From Dehalococcoidia bacterium (GTDB taxonomy: Bacteria; Chloroflexota; Dehalococcoidia; Lucifugimonadales; UBA3495): 64,000 nt of DNA. The position numbers and the translations under genes are program-made. The notes beneath the pieces are model-generated. The model was not told where the DNA came from and ran no database searches. It saw only the letters and a list, made by a program, of their open reading frames with translations. The stretch lies in NCBI GenBank assembly GCA_022451925.1, contig JAKUNL010000002.1:34858-98857 (forward strand). The letters run 5' to 3'. Positions 38,354-48,900 of the stretch are shown here, in pieces; position 1 is the first letter of the stretch, and the number at the start of each line of letters is the position of its first letter.

Positions 38354-39925
38354 TTAAGCGTTCTCCATGTACCCTGATATTTCTTCCAACCCGTATCCAG
38401 ATACGGCAATCTGGGGCGCCCATGTTACCTGGTCAGATGACCAGCGCACGGTGGCCCGATGTTTGGACGTTATGCCCAGGATATTGTTAATCAGCCGGAG
38501 CACATTGTCGTTCATACGTATCGTGTTGGGCTTCAGAGGGGCGGCGAATTTGCCATCTTTGATCAGATATGAGTCGCCGATGATTGTGCCGCTGAAGTCA
38601 CCGCTGGCGGTTCCGTTAACCGGATAGGTGTACCAGATGCGACCGATATACACACCGTTGCCGACCAGTTGTAGTAATTCTTCCTGATTGTTGGCCCGAT
38701 TTCCTTCGATGATCAGGTTGGTCGGGACGGGACGTGGGATGCCGGCGAAGTTGCGACCGCCGCCATTGTTTGGCCGGAAGCCGTTGCGCGGTGCGATGCT
38801 CTCCAGGACACTTCTTGGGTCAGCTCCTAGCTTTTCACTTCCGGTGGGGTCATTCAAGATGCGCTGGTAGTTGTAATAATCCGATAGGAAGCCGGATAAT
38901 TTGCCGTTTTGGATCAAGTTGGTTCGTCCGGTTGGCAGAGCCTCGTCGGTGATAGCCTTAGAACTGGGCATACCAGGTTCTGACCCGTTGTCGTATAGGT
39001 TAAAGTTATCGGATGCCACCATCCGTCCCAGTTTGCCTATGAAAGGCGATGCGCCTGCAAATATCATATCCATGGAGAGCCCTGGCATCAGTACCCATTC
39101 TAATATCTCCGTCACAGCTTGCGGGCCGAGAATCACGTTGTATTCGCCGGTGGGGATACGCTCCCCATTTATGGAGGCAATGGCGTTTCTGGCAGCTTCG
39201 CCCGCTGATTCTCCGGAAAAATCGGCAAGTTGGCTGCTCACAGACCACCCACTTCCTTTACTACTCTGGGTCTCAATCATAGCTGTGGCGAATGACATTA
39301 CTACCGTGTTCTGATCAGTTTGAATCGAAGGGATATGGGTTGATCCGATGGCCATTCGGTCTTGCAGCATAACCACATCCCCACCGAGGATTAGGCCAAG
39401 TTCAGAGATTTTCTCAGGGTAACCAGCCAGACTGAGGAGGTCTTTGGACGACTCGAACGCTTCTAGCCCCCGTTCCATCATACTCCAACCTGTTTTGACC
39501 AGACCCTGGTTTCCAATTTTCATCAATGCAGGGTCGTAATTGGCGAGGGAGGTCGTATCTCTTGTTGGCCTTTGTGGGGAGTCCAGTTTTGGTAGCGAAA
39601 CGAACTTAGGGTCAGTGACTGCTCCGGCTCTAGCTTTCTCTAGGGCCCGAGCCACCCCATTTAACGAGAGGTCTGCCGGCTCACTACCAAATCCGGTTTT
39701 TACGCCGTTTGTTGTGTTAAAAGTGGCTCTAATCCCTAGGCCGTAGCCTTCCGTGGACTTGGGCTCTTCCACCCCGTTGCTGGGTATGTGGGAGGTGTAG
39801 TTGAGGCGAACGGTGAGGTTCCTTCCAGCCGAGGCAAAAACCTCTACCTCACTCACATCTGGCTGGGATGAGGTAAATGCCAGAGCGTTCTTAACAGCAC
39901 GGCGGAGGTTGGTTAAGGAGACCAC
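38354..39925 (-). CDS. TldD/PmbA-family protein (TldE-like)
   Basis: VILGPQAVTEILEWVLMPGLSMDMIFAG...FLSDYYNYQRI...IPRPVPTNLIIEGNRANNQEELLQLVGNGVYIGRIWYTYPVNGTASGDFSG; no HExxxH motif. Confidence 0.88.
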   Translation of the reverse strand: MVSLTNLRRAVKNALAFTSSQPDVSEVEVFASAGRNLTVRLNYTSHIPSNGVEEPKSTEGYGLGIRATFNTTNGVKTGFGSEPADLSLNGVARALEKARAGAVTDPKFVSLPKLDSPQRPTRDTTSLANYDPALMKIGNQGLVKTGWSMMERGLEAFESSKDLLSLAGYPEKISELGLILGGDVVMLQDRMAIGSTHIPSIQTDQNTVVMSFATAMIETQSSKGSGWSVSSQLADFSGESAGEAARNAIASINGERIPTGEYNVILGPQAVTEILEWVLMPGLSMDMIFAGASPFIGKLGRMVASDNFNLYDNGSEPGMPSSKAITDEALPTGRTNLIQNGKLSGFLSDYYNYQRILNDPTGSEKLGADPRSVLESIAPRNGFRPNNGGGRNFAGIPRPVPTNLIIEGNRANNQEELLQLVGNGVYIGRIWYTYPVNGTASGDFSGTIIGDSYLIKDGKFAAPLKPNTIRMNDNVLRLINNILGITSKHRATVRWSSDQVTWAPQIAVSGYGLEEISGYMENA

Positions 39926-39963
39926 TGTACTTGTCCTTTCAGAGGCTGGTTTTGCTTGGTGTG

Positions 39964-41010
39964 CTAATCTTCGTTCTCCGGTGGCTTTGGCAAACCCCAG
40001 GGATGGTCGGGTTCCACTTCTTCATCTAGTGATGAATCCAAGGTTGCTGGTATGCCACGTTGTTGTCGGATGCTCTGGATACGGTTTAGAGGGCGTTCTA
40101 GGGCGCGACGCCGAGTGCCAGACAGGTTTTCAAACCCTTTCTGGGCCATTTCAAATCTTTTATTGACCAGGTCCATCTGAGATGTGAAGCGTCCCCATTG
40201 CTGATCAAATATGGATAGCTCCGAAAGAATTTCGTTAGCTGCTCGCTCAATGGCGAAATTGTCTAAGGCGTGGCGGATTACGCTTAGGATGGCGAACAGG
40301 CTAATGGGAGAACAAAGTACGACTCTGTTTCGAAGAGCCTCTTCTACTAGTGTCGCTCCGTGTTGCTGTATGTAGTGGTACATGGGTTCGTTGGGGATGA
40401 AGACGAGCACGTAATCCAGGGTGTTATCTTCAGGGCTGATGTAATTACGCCCCACAACCTCACGAGTGCGGTCACGGACGTCCTTCAGGAAAGCGCGCTT
40501 GTGCTCCTGAATCTCCGGCTCAGCATTAGCTTCCACTAGCTTCATGTAGTTTGTGAGTGGAAACTTGGCATCCATATTCAGCTTTTTATCTTCGGGCATT
40601 AAGATTGTGAAGTCCGGCCTTGAACCTCCATCGATGGTGGTTGTTTGTTTGGTGTAGTTGACTGTTTCTACAAAACCGATCAATCTGAAGACATCTTCGG
40701 CCATCCTTTCACCCCATTGGCCTCGAACCTGGGTGTTGGCGAGGATATTCTGGAGAGCGGAAGAGCTGGAGTTTAGGCTGGTAAGCATGGTTTCCAGCCG
40801 TTCAGATTGTTTGGCCCGGTCCACGTTCAGGTGTTGAATGGCTTCATTCACACGGTCAATGCCATGGCGAATCTCCCCTACTTGGTGGCCAAGGGAGTTT
40901 TCCTCTCCTTTGTCGCTTTCCCGGGAATTGATCGAGCGAAACGTCAGGATGATGGCCAATGTCGTGGACAAAAAGGCGACTATCCCGATAACGATCACTA
41001 CTGCTGTCAC
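39964..41010 (-). CDS. rmuC: RmuC-family protein
   Basis: VRGQWGERMAEDVFRLIGFVETVNYTKQ...RPDFTILMPEDKKLNMDAKFPLTNY...DYVLVFIPNEPMYHYI. Confidence 0.92.
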   Translation of the reverse strand: MTAVVIVIGIVAFLSTTLAIILTFRSINSRESDKGEENSLGHQVGEIRHGIDRVNEAIQHLNVDRAKQSERLETMLTSLNSSSSALQNILANTQVRGQWGERMAEDVFRLIGFVETVNYTKQTTTIDGGSRPDFTILMPEDKKLNMDAKFPLTNYMKLVEANAEPEIQEHKRAFLKDVRDRTREVVGRNYISPEDNTLDYVLVFIPNEPMYHYIQQHGATLVEEALRNRVVLCSPISLFAILSVIRHALDNFAIERAANEILSELSIFDQQWGRFTSQMDLVNKRFEMAQKGFENLSGTRRRALERPLNRIQSIRQQRGIPATLDSSLDEEVEPDHPWGLPKPPENED

Positions 41011-41017
41011 GGTTTAC

Positions 41018-42619
41018 TTAAATCCTTTGATTACCGCTTAATGATCCTGGTCCGGTCAATCGCGCAGTGCCACGCATGGTTGGACCACCGTTGCTCATTC
41101 GCTTGGCTTGCATAGGCTGTCCCTTACCGCAGTTCGGAATAGGATTCACTCGCAGGTCACTCCCTACAGCGTCGATGGACATAAAGTAATCACGGCTGTC
41201 TGAGGTCATACCACCGTCTCTATACAGTCTTCCTAATTGTCCATTTTTTATTTCATACACTTTCACAGCCGTGATTCGGAAGTTCTCACGGGATTCGGCG
41301 ATGGACGGAGTGCGGTGTCCGGCGATGAAATACCCATCTTCGACCTCTGATATGATGCTTTGGGGGTCCTGATTACCAGGGGCGAAGATAGTGTTGGTCA
41401 TTCGGATGAGCGGCACTAATTGAGCTTCAGTGGAGCGGGCGGATCCGTTGGGCTCAGACCCCATGATGGCCGCTGTCTGCCGGTTGTTCAAGAACTCCTC
41501 TAGTACTCCGTTCCTAAGTATATAGGCGCGTCGGGCTGGAGTGCCTTCGTGGTCATAACTGAAAGAACCGTAGCCCTCTATGGTAGGATCAGAGTAGGCA
41601 GTGACTAGAGGCGATGCTATCTGTTTGCCTAGTTGGTTGTCTTGCATGTTTTTCAAAAACCAGGAGCGACCTGCGTAGCCGGTCTCATATTTTAATGCTC
41701 TGTCTAGTTCCGAGGGGTGGCCGACTACCTCATGGACTAACAGGGTGTTGAAGTGCGGGTCGGTGACGACAGTTACCTCTTTGTCGGGCGGTTTGAGTGG
41801 TGGGGCAGCCGCGACTTCTATGGCGTCGGATCCCAAGGCCTCGCAGAAGTCCATGAAGTTGGGGAGTACTATGGGGCCGTTGTCGTAGCCCTCGGTCAAG
41901 ATCTCCCACCCTTTCTGATGGCCAGTGAAGTCGTATAGCTCAAAATTGCCATGCTCGCTGCTGCATATGGTGATGGCAAACCCTTCTGTCTGGGCAAAAG
42001 TCTGGTCAATGTCCGCGCCGTCAGAACTGAGATATAGCTCTCGGAGTAGGAAGGTAGATGCCGACGCTGCAGAATAGACTATGTTATTGCCCTGACTTTG
42101 GATGGACTTACAGCCGTCAGCGGCCATTCTGGAAATTTCTGATAAGGGTACTTGTCGAGGGTCCGAGGTGTAGTTAGCGTGGACGGTGTCCTGGCACACA
42201 GGCACCTCGGCAAGGCCACTTGAGTTTAGGCTGCCGCCCAGTATGGGAAATCGATTGCGAGCTCGCGATTTATGTCTGGCATTGGCGCGAGCCCGGTTGT
42301 GAGCTTGCTTGATACTGTCCCAGATCACATCTTCTAGTTGATCTAAGTCCGTGGTTCCCAGAACACGCCCATAATAACCCGAGGCACTGGAACGTTCACC
42401 GGCGATGGCCCGCACTCCAAAATCGAAGGTGCAATCTTCTGAACTAGCCTTATCAGAGCCGTTTTCAGCCACTGCGCTCTTTTGCTCACGAACTTGTATA
42501 CGGAGGTCGCAGTAGCGGAGGCTTGGTAAGGACTTAGTTTTCTCAGCGACCAACGATTGAAGGTTGGCACGGAACCGATCCAATGACTCGACGGTTACTC
42601 GGGAAAACTGGGTCGGCAT
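41018..42619 (-). CDS. tldD: TldD-family metalloprotease
   Basis: LLVHEVVGHPSELDRALKYETGYAGRSWF carries the TldD HExxxH metal site; GYGSFSYDHEGTPARRAYILRNGVLEEFLNNRQTA. Confidence 0.9.
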   Translation of the reverse strand: MPTQFSRVTVESLDRFRANLQSLVAEKTKSLPSLRYCDLRIQVREQKSAVAENGSDKASSEDCTFDFGVRAIAGERSSASGYYGRVLGTTDLDQLEDVIWDSIKQAHNRARANARHKSRARNRFPILGGSLNSSGLAEVPVCQDTVHANYTSDPRQVPLSEISRMAADGCKSIQSQGNNIVYSAASASTFLLRELYLSSDGADIDQTFAQTEGFAITICSSEHGNFELYDFTGHQKGWEILTEGYDNGPIVLPNFMDFCEALGSDAIEVAAAPPLKPPDKEVTVVTDPHFNTLLVHEVVGHPSELDRALKYETGYAGRSWFLKNMQDNQLGKQIASPLVTAYSDPTIEGYGSFSYDHEGTPARRAYILRNGVLEEFLNNRQTAAIMGSEPNGSARSTEAQLVPLIRMTNTIFAPGNQDPQSIISEVEDGYFIAGHRTPSIAESRENFRITAVKVYEIKNGQLGRLYRDGGMTSDSRDYFMSIDAVGSDLRVNPIPNCGKGQPMQAKRMSNGGPTMRGTARLTGPGSLSGNQRI

Positions 42620-42626
42620 AGAGTCG

Positions 42627-43802
42627 CTAAGCCGCCTCTGATACTGCTTTAGCTACGGCCTTTGATACCTCTCGGTCTAGCGACCAGGGAAGGACATTGC
42701 CTGGAGTCGGTTCTTTAACCAATCCGGCGATGGCTGAAGCGGCTGCTAGTTTCATTTCGGTTGTTACTCGAGTCGCGTGGCTGTCTAGTGCACCTCGGAA
42801 GACGCCCGGGAATACCAGGCTGTTGTTCACCTGATTTGGGAAGTCGCTACGCCCGGTTCCAACAACCGCAGCTCCCGCATTGGCGGCCAAGTCTGGCCAA
42901 ATTTCGGGAATGGGGTTGGCCATAGCGAATACGATGGGGTCTTTGGCCATTGAGGAAACCATCTCTGGGGTAACCATGTCACCGGCAGCAAGTCCGATGA
43001 ATACATCTGCTCCACGCATGGCTTCAGCAATTCCACCTGACAGATTGTCAGGGTTGGTTGAGACTAGCATGGATGATTTTATGGCCGTTAAGTCGGTCCT
43101 GTCTCGGGATATGATGCCAACGCTGTCCACCAGTATGATGTGTTTGGCTCCGTGATCCATCAGTAGTTTCGTAGAGGCAATGCCTCCAGCGCCCGCTCCA
43201 GCAAACACGAATTTGGTGTCTTCGATTTTGCGGCCTGTGACCAGCAAAGCGTTGATAACTCCGGCCAACACTGCGATGGACGTACCGTGTTGATCGTCAT
43301 GGAAGACAGGTATGCCGAGATCTTGTAATGCGTCTTCTATGTCAAAACATCGCGGTGCGGCGATGTCTTCTAGATTGACGCCACCAAAACTGGGAGTCAG
43401 GGCGCGCACTATCTGGACGATTTCGTTGGTGTCCTGGGTGGCTAGACAGATAGGTAACGCGTCGATGCCGGCCAACTCCTTAAACAGTATAGATTTTCCC
43501 TCCATTACCGGCATGGCTGCTTCTGGCCCGATGTTGCCCAACCCCAAGACAGCGGAACCGTCTGTGACTACGGCCACGGTGTTGGCACGGTTCGTCAAGT
43601 GGTACGATTCTGATTTATCGGCGTGGATTGTCATACATACGGTGGCGACGCCTGGAGTATAAGCGATGGACAAGTCGTCTAAAGTCTCAACCTTCATTTT
43701 GGGGGCGATGCTTACTTTGCCGCGTGTCTCTCGATGGCGGACAACAGCTTCTTTTCCATAATCCCTGGATTCTGTAGACATATTTAATCCTCTCCAAAAC
43801 AT
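42627..43802 (-). CDS. NAD(P)-dependent malic enzyme
   Basis: LSIAYTPGVATVC...TVAVVTDGSAVLGLGNIGPEAAMPVMEGKSILFKELAGIDALPICL...IPVFHDDQHGTSIAVLAGVINAL. Confidence 0.95.
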   Translation of the reverse strand: MFWRGLNMSTESRDYGKEAVVRHRETRGKVSIAPKMKVETLDDLSIAYTPGVATVCMTIHADKSESYHLTNRANTVAVVTDGSAVLGLGNIGPEAAMPVMEGKSILFKELAGIDALPICLATQDTNEIVQIVRALTPSFGGVNLEDIAAPRCFDIEDALQDLGIPVFHDDQHGTSIAVLAGVINALLVTGRKIEDTKFVFAGAGAGGIASTKLLMDHGAKHIILVDSVGIISRDRTDLTAIKSSMLVSTNPDNLSGGIAEAMRGADVFIGLAAGDMVTPEMVSSMAKDPIVFAMANPIPEIWPDLAANAGAAVVGTGRSDFPNQVNNSLVFPGVFRGALDSHATRVTTEMKLAAASAIAGLVKEPTPGNVLPWSLDREVSKAVAKAVSEAA

Positions 43803-43982
43803 CGCGCCCCCAATAGTCTTATCTAGAGCCGCTTATATTTTTGATAACTGGTCAACTTAACCAGAAGCACCATCCTGAAGGATGCCAGATCAGACCGCAC
43901 AACCGAGATTCGGCCTTTGTTCGGTTTGCATGCCTTTGATACCTAGATTAGGGCATAGTTCTTGCGATGGAGTTGCTATGGG

Positions 43983-45680
43983 TCAGTGGGTCACAGCTCC
44001 TTGCGAGGCGGACGACACCAATTTTGCGTATTTGGCCAAAGCTCCGTTGGTATAGTTCGGGGGGATGGGTTTCCACTTGTTTTGTCGTTCAGCCAATTCT
44101 GAGTCAGTCAGTTTTACGTCCAATTTGCGGCCAGGGATGTCTAACGTCACTATGTCACCTTCTTGGATCAGCGCGATAGGGCCGCCCACCGCGGCTTCGG
44201 GTGCGACGTGGCCAACCATGGGCCCGTGGGATGCTCCGGAGAACCGGCCGTCTGTGATCAGAGCGACATCGTCACCAAGTCCCTGTCCGACGATGGCTGC
44301 GGTCACGGACAGCATCTCCTGCATGCCTGGCCCGCCTTTAGGGCCTTCGTAGCGGATTATGACGATGTCGCCGGCTTTGATCTCGCCCTTCTGTATGGAT
44401 TGGAACGCCGCAGGTTCCTGGTCAAAGACTCGAGCCGGGCCTTCAAATACCTTCTCTTGATGTCCCGCGACCTTGATTACTGCACCGTCGGGGGCGATGT
44501 TGCCCTTCAGTATGGCTAGCCCGCCTGTGGGACTCCTTGGGTTGTCTATCTGGTAGACGATGGGTTGGTCGTCGATGGTTGGGACGGATTCAATGTTTTC
44601 TCGTAGGGTCTTGCCGGTTACTGTCATACAGTCTCCATGCAGCAGTCCGGCGTTTAACAGCCGTTTCATAACCAAAGCAATACCGCCGTAGCGACTGAGG
44701 TCGGCCATCAGGTATTTTCCGGCTGGTTTCATATCTACGATGTAAGGTGTGTTTCGGCTGATTCGGTCAAAGTCTTCGATGGATAATTCGACACCGGCCT
44801 CGTAGGCCATGGCGATGAGATGCAACACCGAGTTGGTAGACCCGCCCATTGATACTGCTACAGTGATGGCGTTTTCAAAAGCCTTCTTAGTCATGATGTC
44901 CCTGGGGCGAATATCTTCTTCTAGTAGACGCATCACTGTGCGTCCTACGTCTCTTGCTTCGCCCATCTTGCGGGGGTCGATGGCCGGAGAGGAGGCATCG
45001 CCGGGGAGCGACATCCCCATGACTTCGATGCAGGTGGACATGGTATTGGCGGTGAACAATCCACCGCAAGAGCCTTCTCCAGGACAGGCCACGCATTCAA
45101 GGGCCGTTAGATCTTCCAGAGTCATGTTACCTTTGGCATAGGCACCGACGGCCTCGAATACGTCTTGGATATTTACATCTTGGCCTTTGAACTGGCCAGG
45201 CATGATTGAGCCGCCGTACATGAACAGGCCGGGCACGTTTAAACGGGCCAATGCCATCATGCAACCGGGCATATTTTTGTCGCAACCAGCCACTGCGATG
45301 AGCCCATCCATACGCTCGCCGAAGGTCACCAGCTCGATGGAATCCGCGATCACCTCACGGCTGACCAAAGATGTTTTCATGCCTTCTGTGCCCATGGAGA
45401 TACCGTCGGAGACTGTGATTGTGCCGAATTCGAATGGAACTCCGTCTGCGGCACGGACACCCTCTTTGGCTGCCTGAGCGAACCGGTCTAGGTGAACGTT
45501 GCAGGGGGTGACATCACTGGCCAGGTTGGCGATGGCTACGAATGGTTTTTGAAGGTCATCTTGGGTCAGGCCCATAGCCATCAACATGGCTCTGGCAGGA
45601 GCTCGTTGCGGGTCTCCTGTCAATTCACTACTGCGGTGTTTCATGTGAGCGGGTATGGTAGGTTTCGATGTAGTCGCCAA
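43983..45680 (-). CDS. ilvD: dihydroxy-acid dehydratase
   Basis: [26 protein letters not shown]...[29 protein letters not shown]...[28 protein letters not shown]. Confidence 0.97.
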   Translation of the reverse strand: MATTSKPTIPAHMKHRSSELTGDPQRAPARAMLMAMGLTQDDLQKPFVAIANLASDVTPCNVHLDRFAQAAKEGVRAADGVPFEFGTITVSDGISMGTEGMKTSLVSREVIADSIELVTFGERMDGLIAVAGCDKNMPGCMMALARLNVPGLFMYGGSIMPGQFKGQDVNIQDVFEAVGAYAKGNMTLEDLTALECVACPGEGSCGGLFTANTMSTCIEVMGMSLPGDASSPAIDPRKMGEARDVGRTVMRLLEEDIRPRDIMTKKAFENAITVAVSMGGSTNSVLHLIAMAYEAGVELSIEDFDRISRNTPYIVDMKPAGKYLMADLSRYGGIALVMKRLLNAGLLHGDCMTVTGKTLRENIESVPTIDDQPIVYQIDNPRSPTGGLAILKGNIAPDGAVIKVAGHQEKVFEGPARVFDQEPAAFQSIQKGEIKAGDIVIIRYEGPKGGPGMQEMLSVTAAIVGQGLGDDVALITDGRFSGASHGPMVGHVAPEAAVGGPIALIQEGDIVTLDIPGRKLDVKLTDSELAERQNKWKPIPPNYTNGALAKYAKLVSSASQGAVTH

Positions 45681-45934
45681 TGGGTCATCTCCTAGTTGCC
45701 CTTGGAGCAGGCACCATAATATTTACTGATTATTAACATTACGAACTCATATACACAGGCACGTAATTGACCAGATTATAAGTGCAGGCCCTAATGGGAT
45801 ACAAGAGAAGGTTGTTCGTACGCTGATGCTAGGCGCGAATACAGGCACCAATACGTATTCGGGGGTTGCGCGGCTTTGAGAATTTGATTACGCTTGTGCT
45901 TGCAAAAAATCAGATGTAGTCAGGAGAGGCTGCT

Positions 45935-46405
45935 ATGTTTAACCCAATAGGTTGGTTCAAGCCAGAAATCGCGCAAGCACACTGTGATGTCCCGTGCGGG
46001 ATCTATGAGCCGTTGTCGGCTAAGATAGCCGCCCAGACTGTGCAGAAGATGACACTGAGGCTCCAGACTCTGGAACGCCCTGATGGCAGTGATGCCGGAG
46101 CTTACCAGGACTACGTGAACAAGATGGCCCGCTACGTAACGGTAAAAGAGGAGCACGCTGAAGTGGTCAAGCATGAGCTCAGCGTTCTTTGGGCTGACTA
46201 TGGGTGGCCGAATACACCTGATGGTTTTGACCTTCATGGTACTTTTAATGCCGCTTTAAAGTTAGCTGGACAGTGCAAGCAGAACGTGGATATGGCTAAG
46301 TGCGAAGAGTTGGTTTCCACCGTGGATGCCATTGCCACAGCATTCTGGGCTACCAAGGGTGTGGATTATAGCGATCCCAATGCAGCCGCACGGTACGGCG
46401 CCTAA
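45935..46405 (+). CDS. sodN: nickel superoxide dismutase precursor
   Basis: HCDVPCGIYEP nickel-hook motif after a short leader (MFNPIGWFKPEIAQA); 156 aa as expected for NiSOD. Confidence 0.93.
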   Translation: MFNPIGWFKPEIAQAHCDVPCGIYEPLSAKIAAQTVQKMTLRLQTLERPDGSDAGAYQDYVNKMARYVTVKEEHAEVVKHELSVLWADYGWPNTPDGFDLHGTFNAALKLAGQCKQNVDMAKCEELVSTVDAIATAFWATKGVDYSDPNAAARYGA

Positions 46406-46411
46406 GTAGTT

Positions 46412-46479
46412 TCAATTCACGGAAATTAAAAAGGCCCTCCTGAGATCTCAGGAGGGCCTTTTTAATTTCCGTGAATTGA
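46412..46479. terminator. 68-bp perfect palindrome, likely bidirectional intrinsic terminator
   Basis: TCAATTCACGGAAATTAAAAAGGCCCTCCTGAGA followed by its exact reverse complement TCTCAGGAGGGCCTTTTTAATTTCCGTGAATTGA; lies between convergent sodN and hemL; GC stem plus T5 on both strands. Confidence 0.9.
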
Positions 46480-46481
46480 TT

Positions 46482-47768
46482 CTATCTGAGGCTGATTAAA
46501 GCAGCCGAGACTTTGGAAATGGTCGCGTCAATGTCGGCCTCGGTGTGAGCCGTTGAGACGAACCCGGCTTCGAATTGGGACGGGGCGATGTAGACGCCCT
46601 GCTCCTGCATAGCATGGAAGTAACGACCGTACATCTCAGTATCTGAAGCCTCTGCATCAGACAAACCGGCTACTGGACCAGGATTGAAGAATCCCGTGAA
46701 CATGGAGCCTACACGGTTGATCGTTGAGGGTATCTCAGCCTTGTGAAAAGCGTCGGTCAAGCCTTCGGTCAAACGCTGTGACAGCGTATCTAGGCGCTCA
46801 AAAGTTCCTGGTTTCTGAAGTTCTGTGAGGGTTATGATTCCAGCGCTAACCGCTAACGGGTTACCGGATAATGTTCCTGCTTGGTACATGGCTCCTAGTG
46901 GCGCAACAACATCCATGATATCCTTCCGGCCGCCATAAGCCCCTACTGGTAAGCCTCCACCGATGATCTTGCCCATGGTGGTGATGTCTGGCGTAACGCC
47001 GAACAGGCCCTGGGCGCCGTTTGGGCCTACCCTGAATCCAGTAATCACCTCATCGAATATCAATAATGTTCCATTGTCCTGAGTGATTTTCCTGATCTCT
47101 TGCAGGAACCCGTCTGCTGGAGGGACGACGCCCATGTTCCCTGCTACCGGCTCGAGTATGATGGCCGCGATGGACTTGGGGTTAGCTAGAAAGAATTTCT
47201 CTACCGATTCAATGTCGTTGTATTCAGCTACCAATGTCTCGCTAGCATATGACTCCGGAACTCCTGCGCTGGTGGGAATTCCGTGGGTCAGCGCGCCTGA
47301 ACCAGCTTTAACCAGTAGGCCATCTGCATGCCCATGATAACAACCGGCAAATTTGATGATTTTGTCACGGCCAGTAAAAGCTCTAGCCATCCGTATGGCG
47401 CTCATACAGGCTTCGGTACCAGAGCTAACCAGACGGACAGAATCTACTGATGGCAGTCCGCTGCAGATTAGCTTGGCCAATACGACTTCCTGTTCTATCG
47501 GAGCTCCGAAGCTGGTCCCTCCTTCCGCGGTCTTTTTCAGTATTTCGACTACAGCTGGGTGCGAATGACCCAAGACTAACGGTCCCCAAGATCCCAAGTA
47601 ATCGATGTACTCGTTGCCGTCTACGTCCCAGACGTGCGCTCCTTGCCCTCGTGCGATGAACGGAGGAGTGCCCCCTACGGCCTTGAATGACCTGACTGGG
47701 CTATTGACGCCGCCAGGAATATAATTCTGCGCCTCGGCGAATAGTGATTCTGATTTGCTAAGTTGCAT
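46482..47768 (-). CDS. hemL: glutamate-1-semialdehyde 2,1-aminomutase
   Basis: YIPGGVNSPVRSFKAVGGTPPFI...VRLVSSGTEACMSAIRMARAFTGRDKIIKFAGCYHGHAD...LLIFDEVITGFRVG...TMGKIIGGGLPVGAYGG. Confidence 0.96.
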   Translation of the reverse strand: MQLSKSESLFAEAQNYIPGGVNSPVRSFKAVGGTPPFIARGQGAHVWDVDGNEYIDYLGSWGPLVLGHSHPAVVEILKKTAEGGTSFGAPIEQEVVLAKLICSGLPSVDSVRLVSSGTEACMSAIRMARAFTGRDKIIKFAGCYHGHADGLLVKAGSGALTHGIPTSAGVPESYASETLVAEYNDIESVEKFFLANPKSIAAIILEPVAGNMGVVPPADGFLQEIRKITQDNGTLLIFDEVITGFRVGPNGAQGLFGVTPDITTMGKIIGGGLPVGAYGGRKDIMDVVAPLGAMYQAGTLSGNPLAVSAGIITLTELQKPGTFERLDTLSQRLTEGLTDAFHKAEIPSTINRVGSMFTGFFNPGPVAGLSDAEASDTEMYGRYFHAMQEQGVYIAPSQFEAGFVSTAHTEADIDATISKVSAALISLR

Positions 47769-47870
47769 TTGGTGTCCTGATTAAATATTGCTATTTCTCA
47801 GAGCTCGCTTGGTCTATTTGAGTCGGTTGGCGATTTTACCGATGCCCGTTACTGAGTCGCCTATTAGTTT

Positions 47871-48854
47871 TTATTCTGTCTCTTTCAACCAGCGGGCCAC
47901 TTCTTTGGCGTGATAGGTCAAGATTGTGTCCGCCCCAGCTCGTTTGATCGAGGTTAGCACTTCCATGGTCACAGACTTTTCGTCCACCCAGCCAAGAGAG
48001 GAGGCGGCTTTGATCATGGAATACTCGCCACTAACATTGTAGGCTGCCAAGGGCAGGTCAAACCGGTCTTTGGCCTGTCGAATCACGTCCAGGTAGGACA
48101 GGGCTGGTTTAACCATGACAATGTCTGCGCCCTCTGTGATATCAGCTTCAATCTCACGCATGGCCATTCGGGCGTTGGCCGGATCCATCTGATAGCTCTT
48201 GCGATCTCCGAACTGGGGCGTGGAACCCGCAGCTTCACGAAATGGTCCGTAGAAACCCGAGGAGTATTTAGCGGCATAACCCATTACTGGCGTGTCTTCA
48301 TAGCCATGGTCATTTAACGCCTGTCGAATGGCCCAGACTTGCCCGTCCATCATGGCAGATGGAGCAGGAAGGTCGGCTCCAGCACTTACATGTGAAACGG
48401 CGGTTTTCCCCAGGAGCTCTAGAGTCTGGTCGTTGTCCACCTTGCCGTTCTCGATCACGCCACAGTGCCCGTGGTCAGTATATTCGCACATACAGACGTC
48501 TGTGACCACCATCATGTCCGGGTGGTTCTTCTTGATCATGCGCACCGCTTCCTGCACGATGCCTTCCGGGTCATATCCCTCTAGACCCAATGGGTCTTTT
48601 TCGGATGGCAGACCAAATAGGAGTACCGAGGGTATACCGAGGTCAGCAGCCTCTCCTACATCTTCAGACAGGATGTCTAGGGACATTTGGAACTGTCCGG
48701 GCATGGGCTCAATAGCTTCTTTGACGCCCGACCCGTGGGCGACGAACACGGGATACACAAACTCTTTGGCTGTCAGGCGTGTTTCTCTGGCCACATTGCG
48801 CATAGATTCGGAGCCTCGCAATCGGCGCAATCGTGAGTTGGGAAAGCTGGTCAT
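47871..48854 (-). CDS. hemB: delta-aminolevulinic acid dehydratase (porphobilinogen synthase)
   Basis: RLRGSESMRNVARET...TDVCMCEYTDHGHCGV...APSAMMDGQVWAIRQAL...YAAKYSSGFYGPFREAAGS...MVKPALSYLDVIRQ. Confidence 0.97.
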   Translation of the reverse strand: MTSFPNSRLRRLRGSESMRNVARETRLTAKEFVYPVFVAHGSGVKEAIEPMPGQFQMSLDILSEDVGEAADLGIPSVLLFGLPSEKDPLGLEGYDPEGIVQEAVRMIKKNHPDMMVVTDVCMCEYTDHGHCGVIENGKVDNDQTLELLGKTAVSHVSAGADLPAPSAMMDGQVWAIRQALNDHGYEDTPVMGYAAKYSSGFYGPFREAAGSTPQFGDRKSYQMDPANARMAMREIEADITEGADIVMVKPALSYLDVIRQAKDRFDLPLAAYNVSGEYSMIKAASSLGWVDEKSVTMEVLTSIKRAGADTILTYHAKEVARWLKETE

Positions 48855-48900
48855 GACATCCTATTCTCCTGATGTGTTTTTAGATGCTTGATATCAAGTT

